Shown one piece after another: positions 1 to 7,651 of a stretch of 51,283 bases of DNA. The notes under the pieces were generated by a model, which did no database searches, was not told where the DNA came from, and was given only the letters and a program-made list of their open reading frames with translations. The position numbers and the translations under genes were made by a program. Position 1 is the stretch's first letter, and each line of letters starts with the position of its first letter. Source of the stretch: JAHFRG01 sp036522275 (GTDB lineage: Bacteria > Pseudomonadota > Gammaproteobacteria > Burkholderiales > JAHFRG01); NCBI GenBank assembly GCA_036522275.1, contig DATDGC010000087.1, positions 1 through 51,283 on the forward strand, given 5' to 3'.

Positions 1-839
1 GGCGGCGGCACCGAAGGTGTTGTTGATGTGAAAGAAGAGGCCGACAGCACGCACGGAAAGCCGTTGGTGCAGAGGTTTTCAGTGACTATGAACGCTTGCT
101 GTGGCGGGGGTGGAGTGAGCTTGTTAGGACTGCCATCCGAAGCGGCGCCGCCATTTTGCGACCGTTCGTTACCGGCGAAGGCTGCCTGCCGGCCTTCTAC
201 GCGTCCTTGCCCGGTCAGATGATCAGCTAAGAATCCTGGAGGCCCAATAAGTTTTTGTGCCGGCTCATCCTCGCTGGGTATAAAGAAATAATCGCCCGAG
301 CCATACTGATACTCCCCTGTGCGGTTGCTTGCAGCGATGATTCCCCCGCTTACCCCGCCGTAAAGCCCGTCTTTGGCCGCCACACCGCAATTGCCTGCGG
401 AGCAATGGAGCAACGCAAAATTGGTGCCGCGGATGCCGATGGTGGCGGTTGCTGTTTTCACGCCGTAATTGGTTTTGTTGACCTTGCCAATCAAGCCGGT
501 GATGGTCCTGAAACCGCCTTTCACAAGATTGAAAAAGGCTTTTTCCATGCCGTCTTGCTTGCCGGTGAATTTGTATTCATCGATTTTAAGCAGGCTTTGG
601 TCGCGCAGCGACACGATGCTTTCGTCTGTGAAGCGCACCTGCATATTGCTGGCGGGACCGGTTTTGAGGGTATCATGGTCTTCAACGGGAGAACCGACTG
701 CAACGCGAAGCTCCTGGTTGTTGCGGATCAAAGAGGTGTCGCCCGCCGTCATCAGTACCCGGCCGACAACCTCGGCATGAGCCGCGGCGCAAAGAGCGAA
801 TAAAATGGTCAAAAGCAAGCTAAGCTTGAACAGTTTCAT
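1..839 (-). CDS. FecR-domain exported protein (partial, 3' end outside window)
   Basis: The reading frame starts with ATG at 839 and stays open to the left edge, giving about 279 visible residues with no stop. It begins with a clear signal peptide (MKLFKLSLLL..., probable cut after A-H-A, residue 22). Residues about 25-150 look like a FecR domain, with the typical run 'VGRVLMTAGDTSLIR', 'LKTGPASNMQVRFTDES', then 'TATIGIRGTNFAL'. Past residue 220 it becomes low-complexity, with a proline run (TPPPPQQ). FecR domains outside the iron-signalling FecIR system are common in exported proteins paired with outer-membrane barrels. The gene follows the TPR/barrel gene with only 8 bases between them, so they are very likely co-transcribed and act together at the envelope. 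No sigma factor gene is adjacent, so an anti-sigma role is unlikely. The specific function is unknown. Confidence 0.8.
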   Translation of the reverse strand, partial: MKLFKLSLLLTILFALCAAAHAEVVGRVLMTAGDTSLIRNNQELRVAVGSPVEDHDTLKTGPASNMQVRFTDESIVSLRDQSLLKIDEYKFTGKQDGMEKAFFNLVKGGFRTITGLIGKVNKTNYGVKTATATIGIRGTNFALLHCSAGNCGVAAKDGLYGGVSGGIIAASNRTGEYQYGSGDYFFIPSEDEPAQKLIGPPGFLADHLTGQGRVEGRQAAFAGNERSQNGGAASDGSPNKLTPPPPQQAFIVTENLCTNGFPCVLSASSFTSTTPSVPP

Positions 840-847
840 GATAGACC

Positions 848-2173
848 TCACTTGAAATCGTAACGGAGTTTGAACGCGGCTACTTCTCTACTATATGTAT
901 ATAGCTCAATATTGGAATTGTTCTTTGAGTATAGATTCTCCACCCACGCACTCAGTCTTGGAGTAATGGCATAGCTTATCGCGGCATTACCCGTGAAGTA
1001 ACTATCCGTGCGGGTGGTTAACAAGAAGGCGTCGGGTGCCCGGTACAAGCTTCTTTGATAGGACCCGCCTATGCTTACCGCCCATTTTGGGAAAGGGGTG
1101 ACGCCGAAAGTAATACTCCCAGAATAGATGTCACGTGACAGATCATCGCGGCCTGCGGTGTTGTTTTCTCTGGAATAACTTGCGCCCAAACTAAACAGGG
1201 GCTGCCACTTGGCGATAAACGCCTTCCGGTAACCCAGCCCGCCCGAGTACAAATTCGAGTCGCGCTGGCTGTTGCCTGCTGTTGTTACCGTGTTTTCGGC
1301 ATATTTCAAGTTCGCGTACTGTGCGTAAGTATTGAAAGTCTGCAGCTCATCGTACTGGTAAAACCATTCAGCCGTGGTGCCAGGCGCTTGAAGGAACAGG
1401 TCATTGTCCACATCAATGCGCGAATAAAAACCACTAAGGCGGTACAAATTCTTGTTTTTCAGATAGGTTATGCCGGCGTTTGTATTAAGATTTCTTTGGT
1501 TGAAATCGCTGGCCTGATTATCGAACTTGGCGGAGTATGAGCCGCCTCCGAATACAGCAACCCCGGGCGCAACCGGCTGCGACAGCTGGCCGCCAGCGGC
1601 TACATATTCAAATCGAGAATGCTCTTTTACCCCCGCGCTCACCACGGTGGCCGGGACACCGTTAATGGTAATGTTGGCATTGCTTACGCCTGCATTCACG
1701 TTGCTGTCATAGCCGAACCCGGCTTCGAAAAAGGCAACCCCGCTGGTTTTATAGAACGATTCACGCGAGCGGATGGCGTCGAGGTAGCGCTGGATATTGA
1801 ACTTCACCGCCTCAGGGGGATCGGTCTTTAGAACTGCCGAGAATTCCTCCCGGGCGCGCGCATCTTCGCCGAGCACGTAATAGCCACGCGCAAGTTCCAG
1901 GCGGGCGCTGGTATTTTCTGGAAAATTGATGACGTAGCGTTCCAACGCCAGCACGCCTTCGCCGGCATTGCCGGCGTCAATAGCAGCTACGCCGTAATAA
2001 AAGTCAAAGACCGGATCGCCAAGCAACTCGGGGTGCTGCTTGCCGAGCTCATACGCTTCTTTGGATTTTCCTTGCTCCAGCATTGTCTTAACCTCATCCG
2101 ATATTGCAGCGTAAGCGGCAATTGGGGAAAGGGCGGCTAACAGGAAAGCGGCGAAAAGGCGCGCAAACCCCAT
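848..2173 (-). CDS. Outer-membrane protein with N-terminal TPR region and C-terminal beta-barrel
   Basis: This 441-aa protein starts with a signal peptide (MGFARLFAAFLLAALS..., cut near residue 22). Residues about 25-140 are helical with TPR-like periodicity ('VFDFYYGVAAIDAGNAGEG', 'ARLELARGYYVLGEDARA'). From about residue 150 to the end the sequence alternates aromatic and polar residues as in a transmembrane beta-barrel, ending in 'KLRYDFK'. The layout recalls the DUF560/SLAM-like and PgaA-like TPR-plus-barrel proteins that move or assemble surface molecules, but the family is inferred from shape only. The start is supported by a strong AGGAGG ribosome site directly upstream and by a promoter at 2250-2278. 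It is first gene of a two-gene unit with the FecR-domain protein. The substrate is unknown. Confidence 0.75.
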   Translation of the reverse strand: MGFARLFAAFLLAALSPIAAYAAISDEVKTMLEQGKSKEAYELGKQHPELLGDPVFDFYYGVAAIDAGNAGEGVLALERYVINFPENTSARLELARGYYVLGEDARAREEFSAVLKTDPPEAVKFNIQRYLDAIRSRESFYKTSGVAFFEAGFGYDSNVNAGVSNANITINGVPATVVSAGVKEHSRFEYVAAGGQLSQPVAPGVAVFGGGSYSAKFDNQASDFNQRNLNTNAGITYLKNKNLYRLSGFYSRIDVDNDLFLQAPGTTAEWFYQYDELQTFNTYAQYANLKYAENTVTTAGNSQRDSNLYSGGLGYRKAFIAKWQPLFSLGASYSRENNTAGRDDLSRDIYSGSITFGVTPFPKWAVSIGGSYQRSLYRAPDAFLLTTRTDSYFTGNAAISYAITPRLSAWVENLYSKNNSNIELYTYSREVAAFKLRYDFK

Positions 2174-2249
2174 TAAATCCTCCTCTTAGAACCTGCTGCT
2201 ATGATTATTGTTCGGGCTGTTTGTGAATTATTACCACTATCCACCTATT

Positions 2250-2278
2250 TTTATATTGGAAACTTGGCAGCAAGTCAA
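2250..2278 (-). promoter_or_regulatory. Sigma-70 promoter for the TPR-barrel/FecR operon
   Basis: On the minus strand a -35 box TTGACT (2273-2278) and a -10 box TATAAA (2250-2255) are separated by 17 bases. Transcription would begin near 2243, leaving a leader of about 70 bases before the ATG at 2173. Confidence 0.6.
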
Positions 2279-2330
2279 GCGTACGGATTTTGGGGTAGTG
2301 GGCCAGTTTCATCGAAAACAGTATTTCCTC

Positions 2331-2440
2331 CGCTCGCCCTGAGCTTTGTCGAAGGGCGGGCATTTGTTCATGTCCTTCGACTACGCTGGGCTAGGCTCAG
2401 ACCGAACGGAGGTTTTGCCGAAGGGCTCACCACGAACGGA
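2331..2440. repeat. REP-like imperfect inverted repeat
   Basis: The stretch contains GCCCTGAGCTTTGTCGAAGG near its left end and a degenerate opposite copy (TCCTTCGACTACGC...GGCTCAG...CGAACGG) further right, then a third partial arm (GCCGAAGGGCTCACCACGAACGG region). This is the widespread proteobacterial intergenic repeat of the form 'CCTTCGACAAGCTCAGG...CGAACGG'. It lies in the 298-base gap between prmB and the barrel gene; the rest of the gap holds the promoter at 2250-2278 and no gene. Its position downstream of prmB and upstream of the barrel operon promoter fits a transcript-end or simple repeat role. Confidence 0.6.
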
Positions 2441-2471
2441 TGCAAACTGACCCACTACCTACCGATTATGG

Positions 2472-3368
2472 CTAGGGCTTAAAACAAGATAACTGATGAT
2501 GTTTGAGCAGAAAAACATATTCATCGCCTGCGCTGGTATTGGGCCAGGTAAACTTAATTTTTGGAAAGGCGCGTTCCAAAGTTTCGCGATTATGGCCGAT
2601 CTCAACCACCAGCAGGCCGGTTTTTCGCAAATGCTTGGCCGCGGATTGCAGAATGGGGCGCACGTAGGCGAGGCCGTCGTTGCCGCCGTTGAAAGCGAGC
2701 TGCGGTTCATGGCGGAATTCCGCTGGCAGGGCGCGCATGGCTTGAGCGTTGACATAGGGCGGATTGGCGACGACTAAGTCGTAACGGCGTCCGCGCAACG
2801 CCTTGAACAGATCCGACTGTATCAAATTGATCCTGTCCTCAAGGCCATAATCGGTGACGTTGCGCTTGGCGACAGCCAGCGCGCTGCGGGAGATATCACT
2901 GGCATCAATCACGGCATTGGGAAAAACCTGTGCCATGAGAATCGCAAGGCAGCCGGAGCCGGTGAACAAATCGAGCGCTGCTGTTACGGCGTCCGCGTCC
3001 TTAATCCATGGTTTAAGCCTTGCTCGCAGCAGCTCGGCAATAAAGGAGCGTGGCACTATCACGCGCTGGTCTATATAAAACCGCAAATCTCCCAACCAGG
3101 CTTCATGCGTGAGATACGCGGCCGGGATTTTTTTTGTCATCCGTTGCCGCAGGATGTTAAGCACCGCTGTAATCTGCTTGCGGGTGAGGGGGGTGTCTAA
3201 AAACGGTTCCAGTTGGTCGAGCGGCAGTTGTAGGGTATGCAGGATAAGGTAGGCAGCCTCGTCGCGTGCATTGTGCGTGCCATGCCCAAAACTTAAGCCC
3301 GCTTGGTTGAATCGGTTTACTGCGAAGCGCAGCAGATCGCGTACTGTACGCAATCTTGCCGTCTTCAA
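2472..3368 (-). CDS. prmB: Ribosomal protein L3 N5-glutamine methyltransferase PrmB
   Basis: PrmB transfers a methyl group from S-adenosylmethionine to a glutamine side chain of ribosomal protein L3 in the cytoplasm. The protein shows the HemK/PrmC/PrmB signatures: a SAM-binding 'LDLFTGSGCLAI' (about residues 132-143) and the catalytic NPPY motif (about residues 202-205). The N-terminus 'LRTVRDLLRFAVNRFNQAGL' with 'FGHGTHNARDEA' matches PrmB rather than PrmC. The frame is open to an ATG at 3443, but homologues begin near 'KTARLRTVRDLL', so I prefer the TTG at 3368, giving 298 aa. That TTG overlaps the dapE stop as TTGA, suggesting translational coupling. The longer form would overlap dapE by 79 bases. 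Confidence 0.88.
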   Translation of the reverse strand: MKTARLRTVRDLLRFAVNRFNQAGLSFGHGTHNARDEAAYLILHTLQLPLDQLEPFLDTPLTRKQITAVLNILRQRMTKKIPAAYLTHEAWLGDLRFYIDQRVIVPRSFIAELLRARLKPWIKDADAVTAALDLFTGSGCLAILMAQVFPNAVIDASDISRSALAVAKRNVTDYGLEDRINLIQSDLFKALRGRRYDLVVANPPYVNAQAMRALPAEFRHEPQLAFNGGNDGLAYVRPILQSAAKHLRKTGLLVVEIGHNRETLERAFPKIKFTWPNTSAGDEYVFLLKHHQLSCFKP

Positions 3369-4498
3369 GCATCCGCCAGCAAATTTACTAAAGTCCGCCG
3401 GTAAATCTCGCTCAGGGGCTCGATATCGGCAACGGCTATACATTCGTTCAGTTTATGGATAGTGGTGTTGAGCGGGCCCAGCTCCACCACTTGCGGGCAG
3501 ATTTCTGCGATATAGCGGCCGTCAGAAGTGCCGCCCGAGGTGCAAAGCTCGGGTGTGACACCGGTTACCGATTTCACTGCACGGATCACTGCTTCTACCA
3601 GCGATCCTTTTGGCGTGAGATAGGGTTTTCCTGAAAGCGTCCATTCCAGATTATAGTCGAGACCATTCCGGTCGAGCACGGTGCGCACTCTGGATTTCAG
3701 GGATTCAACGCTGCTCGCCGTGGAAAACCGGAAATTAAACAGAATTTCCACCTCTCCGGGAATCACGTTAAGCACACCGGTGCCGCCGTGGATGTTGGAG
3801 ATCTGCCAGGTGGTCTGTGGGAAATGTTCGTCACCCTGGTCCCAGACAGTTTGCGTTAATTCGGAAATGGCTGGCGCTGCGAGATGGATGGGATTCATTG
3901 CCAAATGCGGATAGGCGACATGCCCTTGTATGCCTTTGATGGTCAGCGTCCCTGAAAGCGAGCCACGGCGCCCGTTTTTGATCGTATCGCCAAGCTTGTT
4001 GACCGAAGTCGGCTCGCCAACGATGCAGTAATCGAGCAGTTCGCCGCGCGCTTTAAGCGTTTCCACTACTCTGGCTGTACCATCAATCGCTACGCCTTCT
4101 TCGTCTGACGTGATCAGCAAAGCAATCGAGCCTTTATGCTTGGGATGTTCCGTTGCAAATCTTTCGATGGCAGTGACAAATGCCGCAAGCGAAGTTTTCA
4201 TGTCCGCCGCGCCCCGTCCGAAAAGCATGCCGTCGCGCACGGTTGGTGTGAAGGGATTGCTCACCCATTGTTCCAGAGGCCCGGTGGGTACCACATCGGT
4301 ATGGCCGGCAAAACAAACCACTGGTTTTGAATCCCCGCGCCGCGCCCAGAAATTCTCGACACCATTGCGGTGAATATTTTCCAAGCGGAAGCCGGCATGT
4401 TTCAGTCGTTTTATTAGAATATCCTGACACCCTGCATCATCCGGGGTAAATGAACAACGGGCGATCAGTTCCTTGGCAAGCTCCAGCGTTTTACTCAC
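3365..4498 (-). CDS. dapE: Succinyl-diaminopimelate desuccinylase DapE
   Basis: DapE hydrolyses N-succinyl-LL-diaminopimelate to LL-diaminopimelate and succinate, in the succinylase route to lysine and peptidoglycan. At 377 aa it has normal length. Visible metal and catalytic residues of the M20 peptidase family are H66 and D68 in 'GHTDVVPTG', D99 in 'GRGAADMK', the E133-E134 pair in 'SDEEG', and H348 near the end. The start is GTG at 4498. The gene is on the same strand as dapC and dapD but separated from them by pilU and an unknown gene. It overlaps prmB by four bases at its 3' end. Confidence 0.93.
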   Translation of the reverse strand: MSKTLELAKELIARCSFTPDDAGCQDILIKRLKHAGFRLENIHRNGVENFWARRGDSKPVVCFAGHTDVVPTGPLEQWVSNPFTPTVRDGMLFGRGAADMKTSLAAFVTAIERFATEHPKHKGSIALLITSDEEGVAIDGTARVVETLKARGELLDYCIVGEPTSVNKLGDTIKNGRRGSLSGTLTIKGIQGHVAYPHLAMNPIHLAAPAISELTQTVWDQGDEHFPQTTWQISNIHGGTGVLNVIPGEVEILFNFRFSTASSVESLKSRVRTVLDRNGLDYNLEWTLSGKPYLTPKGSLVEAVIRAVKSVTGVTPELCTSGGTSDGRYIAEICPQVVELGPLNTTIHKLNECIAVADIEPLSEIYRRTLVNLLADA

Positions 4499-4676
4499 TG
4501 AATGTGCTTTCTATCGCCTTAGCGATCTTATCCTCGAGTTCATTGGTGGTTTTTTCTGCGTTGCTGCCGCGGGCAACCGCGCTGGGCCTTACAAATATAT
4601 AGTGTTTTCATTTTTCAATCTCAGGTAAGCAAGGAGGACGCGACACACGCTTGCGCCGCCAGCAATAGAAAGCAGG

Positions 4677-5849
4677 TCAGTTTTTCAGCTTGTTGAGCAT
4701 TTCCAAGCTCAACGTAAACTCTTCGTTTTCTTTTTTGTCGGTGTCGACGAGCGTTGTGTCGGATAGAGTTAGCGCTGGCTGCTCCTTGACCTGCGCGGCG
4801 TTATTGATCATCCACAGCATGTTGGTGTAGGAGTCGGTGTTGGCAAGAGCTTCGTCCTTGCTGATTTTACCCGACTTGAAGAGCTGGAACAGCGCCTGCT
4901 CGAAGCTTTGCGAACCGGGGTAGATGCTTTGTTCCATGGCTTCTCTGATTTGATCGAAATCTCCTTTTTTGATGAGCTCAGCGATGCGCGCGGTGTTAAG
5001 CAAAACCTCGACTGCCGGCAGCAGCCGTCCGTCCGAACCTTTCACCAAGCGCTGCGAGAGCACGCAACGCAAACTGATGGAAAGATCAAGCAGCAGACTG
5101 GCGCGTGCTTCGTGCGGGAAAAAATTGACGATGCGGTTTAGCGCGTGATAAGTGGTGCTGGCGTGCAGCGTGGACAGGCACAGGTGACCGGTTTGCGCAT
5201 AAATCAGCGCGTGCTGCAGCGTTTCCTTGTCGCGTATCTCGCCGATCATCAGCACATCAGGCGCTTCGCGCATGGCGTTGACCAGAGCGTTGGAAAAAGA
5301 TTTGGTGTCGGTGCCAACTTCGCGCTGGTTGACGATGGATTTATTGTGCTTGAAAATATATTCTATCGGTTCTTCGACGGTCAGAATATGGCCGGTCTTG
5401 TTGGCATTGCGGTAATCCAGCATTGAAGCCAGAGTTGAGGATTTTCCGGAGCCAGTCGCGCCCACCACCAGCACAAAGCCCCGTTTTTCCATGATCAAAT
5501 CTTTTAGAAACACGGGCAACCCGAGCTCGTCGATCGGCGGGATGTTTTCCTTGACGTAGCGGACTACCATGGCGATATCACCGCGCTGGCGGAACAGGTT
5601 GATGCGGAAATTGCCGAGGCCCGGGATGGCGTGCGCAAAATTCATCTCCATGCTGGACTCGAACTCGCGGATTTGCGCCTCGGTCATCATTTCGTAGGCG
5701 AGTTTCTTGATGATTTCCGAACCCAGCGGCGGAGAGTTGAGCGGCACGGCGCTGCCGTGAATTTTGATATGGATGGGTGCTGCTTTGGAAAAAAACGCGT
5801 CTGACGCCTGTTTCTCGGCCATCAGTTTGAATAGCTGGTTGAGTTGCAT
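4677..5849 (-). CDS. pilU: Type IV pilus retraction ATPase PilU
   Basis: This 390-aa protein is a PilT/PilU-type secretion ATPase, a cytoplasmic hexamer that powers retraction of type IV pili. It shows the Walker A GATGSGKS (residues 130-137), the Asp box 'ILTVEEPIEYIF' (155-166), Walker B 'DVLMIGEIRD' (198-207) and the His box 'GHLCLSTLHA' (221-230). Length above 380 and the N-terminus 'LFKLMAEKQASDAFF' point to PilU rather than PilT (about 345 aa). PilU usually works beside PilT, which is not in the window. The start lies two bases after the stop of the upstream unknown gene, so the two are co-transcribed. Its place among dap genes is unusual. PilT cannot be fully excluded. Confidence 0.88.
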   Translation of the reverse strand: MQLNQLFKLMAEKQASDAFFSKAAPIHIKIHGSAVPLNSPPLGSEIIKKLAYEMMTEAQIREFESSMEMNFAHAIPGLGNFRINLFRQRGDIAMVVRYVKENIPPIDELGLPVFLKDLIMEKRGFVLVVGATGSGKSSTLASMLDYRNANKTGHILTVEEPIEYIFKHNKSIVNQREVGTDTKSFSNALVNAMREAPDVLMIGEIRDKETLQHALIYAQTGHLCLSTLHASTTYHALNRIVNFFPHEARASLLLDLSISLRCVLSQRLVKGSDGRLLPAVEVLLNTARIAELIKKGDFDQIREAMEQSIYPGSQSFEQALFQLFKSGKISKDEALANTDSYTNMLWMINNAAQVKEQPALTLSDTTLVDTDKKENEEFTLSLEMLNKLKN

Positions 5850-5851
5850 AA

Positions 5852-6649
5852 TCAGCGGCGCTCTGGAAATAGAGACTTGATCGAGTCTAGCAGGCCTTTT
5901 TTCTTGTCACCGGGCTCTTCTTCTACCACCGGATATTGTGTGTCCAGAATGCTGGGTTTGGATGACGCTGGGCGCGCCACGGTTGATTGATGCTTGCCGA
6001 GCTTACGGAAATTGTTGGGTTTGCCGATTAAAAACTTGTAAAATTCTTCAAGCAGTGCTTCGTTGACCTCGTCTATTTCATATATATAATTGTATTCGCT
6101 CAGTCTTTCCATATTTTTGGTGTTGATTTTAATCTGCGATTTTTCAAAATCTCCCTTGATGGTAATGTTGACCACCACTTCGCAGGGAACTTTAAAAATG
6201 GCACGTTCCACGAACCCGCGCTGATTCTTGAATTCCTGAGTTTCAAATTTAATGTTGCAGGTCCACAAATATTCTTTCAAGGCTTGAATTGTCCCCGGCG
6301 AATCTTTTTCAGCCGTCAACGCGTTGCCAGGAGCGCACCTGAAGCGCAAGGTAATCTGATCTATAAAGTCCTTGTTGTCTATGCTCTTGTGCTTTTTGTT
6401 AAGGACGTAGTCATGCTGGTTTATGTTGTCGAAATTCCCCACCCCCTCGATGTAGTAGGAGCGCAGTACCGTCGGTTTGATAATGTTAAGTTGTGCGACC
6501 AGATCGTCGAGGTAAGCATAAATCTCTCGCAGTTTGGCCTGCAATTGCATAAAACTCTGGCCGAGCGTGGTCAGCTTGGCTTGAGTATCCAATGATTCTT
6601 TTTTCTTAAGCGTCTCCGCTTCTTTTTTTAATTCGTCCAGAAATTTCAC
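5852..6649 (-). CDS. Uncharacterised 265-aa protein paired with PilU
   Basis: I do not recognise this family. The protein is soluble, with no signal peptide or membrane segment. Residues 1-60 are rich in Lys, Glu, Leu and Gln with heptad-like spacing and probably form a coiled coil. The middle (about 60-200) has mixed alpha/beta character with many Lys and Asn. After about 220 there is a Ser/Pro/Glu-rich linker and a basic end 'KKKGLLDSIKSLFPERR' that resembles an amphipathic membrane- or partner-binding helix. The start is GTG at 6649, backed by AGGAG six bases upstream; a nearby ATG in another frame stops at once. The gene sits two bases before pilU, so a role with the pilus motor or cell polarity is a context guess only. 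It is more AT-rich than its neighbours, which may hint at transfer. Confidence 0.75.
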   Translation of the reverse strand: MKFLDELKKEAETLKKKESLDTQAKLTTLGQSFMQLQAKLREIYAYLDDLVAQLNIIKPTVLRSYYIEGVGNFDNINQHDYVLNKKHKSIDNKDFIDQITLRFRCAPGNALTAEKDSPGTIQALKEYLWTCNIKFETQEFKNQRGFVERAIFKVPCEVVVNITIKGDFEKSQIKINTKNMERLSEYNYIYEIDEVNEALLEEFYKFLIGKPNNFRKLGKHQSTVARPASSKPSILDTQYPVVEEEPGDKKKGLLDSIKSLFPERR

Positions 6650-6743
6650 TGCATGCTCCTGGTTAAATTGCCAAGTATATCTTTATCGCTTTGTACTGTG
6701 TTTTCAATAAGTATAGTATTTTTTTGTGGTCAAAGGCGGGAAT

Positions 6744-6765
6744 GCACCGAAACGGCGCTTTTTTT
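6744..6765 (+). other. Small hairpin with T-run in the dapD-unknown gene gap
   Basis: GCACCG-AAA-CGGCGC (6744-6758) is followed by seven T on the plus strand. The plus-strand stem has an A-C mismatch; on the minus strand it becomes a G-U pair but lacks the trailing U-run. It lies in the 176-base AT-rich gap after dapD. It may be a weak terminator remnant; no gene on the plus strand needs one here. Confidence 0.25.
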
Positions 6766-6825
6766 ATCAAGTCTTGATTTTATAGTTTTTAGAATTCGAG
6801 TCAAACACCAACCTGTAATCGGAGG

Positions 6826-7647
6826 CTAATTGTCCCGCAAAAGTTCGTTGATGCCCACCTTAGAACGCGTTTTGGCATCCACCTGTTTGACAATGACCGC
6901 GCAGTTGAGACTGTATTTACCGTCAGCGGAAGGCAGGCCCCCGGAAACCACTACCGAACCAGCCGGAATCCGTCCGTAGGTGATTTCACCGGTTTCACGG
7001 TTGTAGATTTTGGTGCTTTGCCCGATGAATACCCCCATGGAAATCACCGCGCCTTCTTCGACGATGACTCCCTCGACTATTTCCGAGCGAGCACCGACAA
7101 ACACATTGTCTTCGATAATGGTCGGATTGGCCTGCACCGGCTCAAGTACCCCGCCAATTCCCACCCCTCCGGAAAGATGTACATTTTTGCCGATTTGCGC
7201 GCATGAACCTACCGTGACCCAGGTATCCACCATCGTGCCTTCATCGACATAGGCTCCGATATTGATGTACGAGGGCATGAGCACGACGTTTTTGGCGATA
7301 TAAGCGCCTTTGCGCGCGGTAGCCGGAGGCACAACGCGAAACCCACCGGCGCTGAATGACTTGGCGCCGAAGCCCGCAAACTTGATATCTACTTTGTCGT
7401 AGTAATTAGTAAATCCACCTTTAACCAGAGAATTATCATGAATGCGGAATGATAGCAGCACGGCTTTCTTCAGCCATTGGTGAGTCACCCATTGACGGTT
7501 GATTTTTTCAGCGACTCTGAGTTCGCCTTTATCCAGCAGCTCGAGTGCCTGCGTTATTGCTTTTTTGAGTTTTGCTTCGGCATTGTGCGCAGTGATTTCA
7601 GCGCGCCGCTCAAATGCTTCGTCAATGATTGTTTGCAGTTGTTTCAT
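6826..7647 (-). CDS. dapD: Tetrahydrodipicolinate N-succinyltransferase DapD
   Basis: DapD transfers succinyl from succinyl-CoA to tetrahydrodipicolinate, the first committed step of the succinylase lysine/diaminopimelate pathway. The 273-aa length is normal. The N-terminus is helical ('MKQLQTIIDEAFERR'), and the middle and C-terminal parts show left-handed beta-helix hexapeptide repeats ('NIGAYVDEGTMVDTWVTVG', 'IEDNVFVGARSEIVEGVIV'). The frame is open upstream to 7800, but that part overlaps dapC and has no DapD character; the ATG at 7647 matches family starts. It lies four bases after the dapC stop, with no clear ribosome site, so translation is probably coupled to dapC. Confidence 0.95.
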   Translation of the reverse strand: MKQLQTIIDEAFERRAEITAHNAEAKLKKAITQALELLDKGELRVAEKINRQWVTHQWLKKAVLLSFRIHDNSLVKGGFTNYYDKVDIKFAGFGAKSFSAGGFRVVPPATARKGAYIAKNVVLMPSYINIGAYVDEGTMVDTWVTVGSCAQIGKNVHLSGGVGIGGVLEPVQANPTIIEDNVFVGARSEIVEGVIVEEGAVISMGVFIGQSTKIYNRETGEITYGRIPAGSVVVSGGLPSADGKYSLNCAVIVKQVDAKTRSKVGINELLRDN

Positions 7648-7651
7648 GCTT

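Noticed and set aside
255..803. Plus-strand open frame of 182 codons
   Set aside because: It is the shadow of the FecR-domain gene on the minus strand, which has a signal peptide and domain motifs; the plus-strand product has none.
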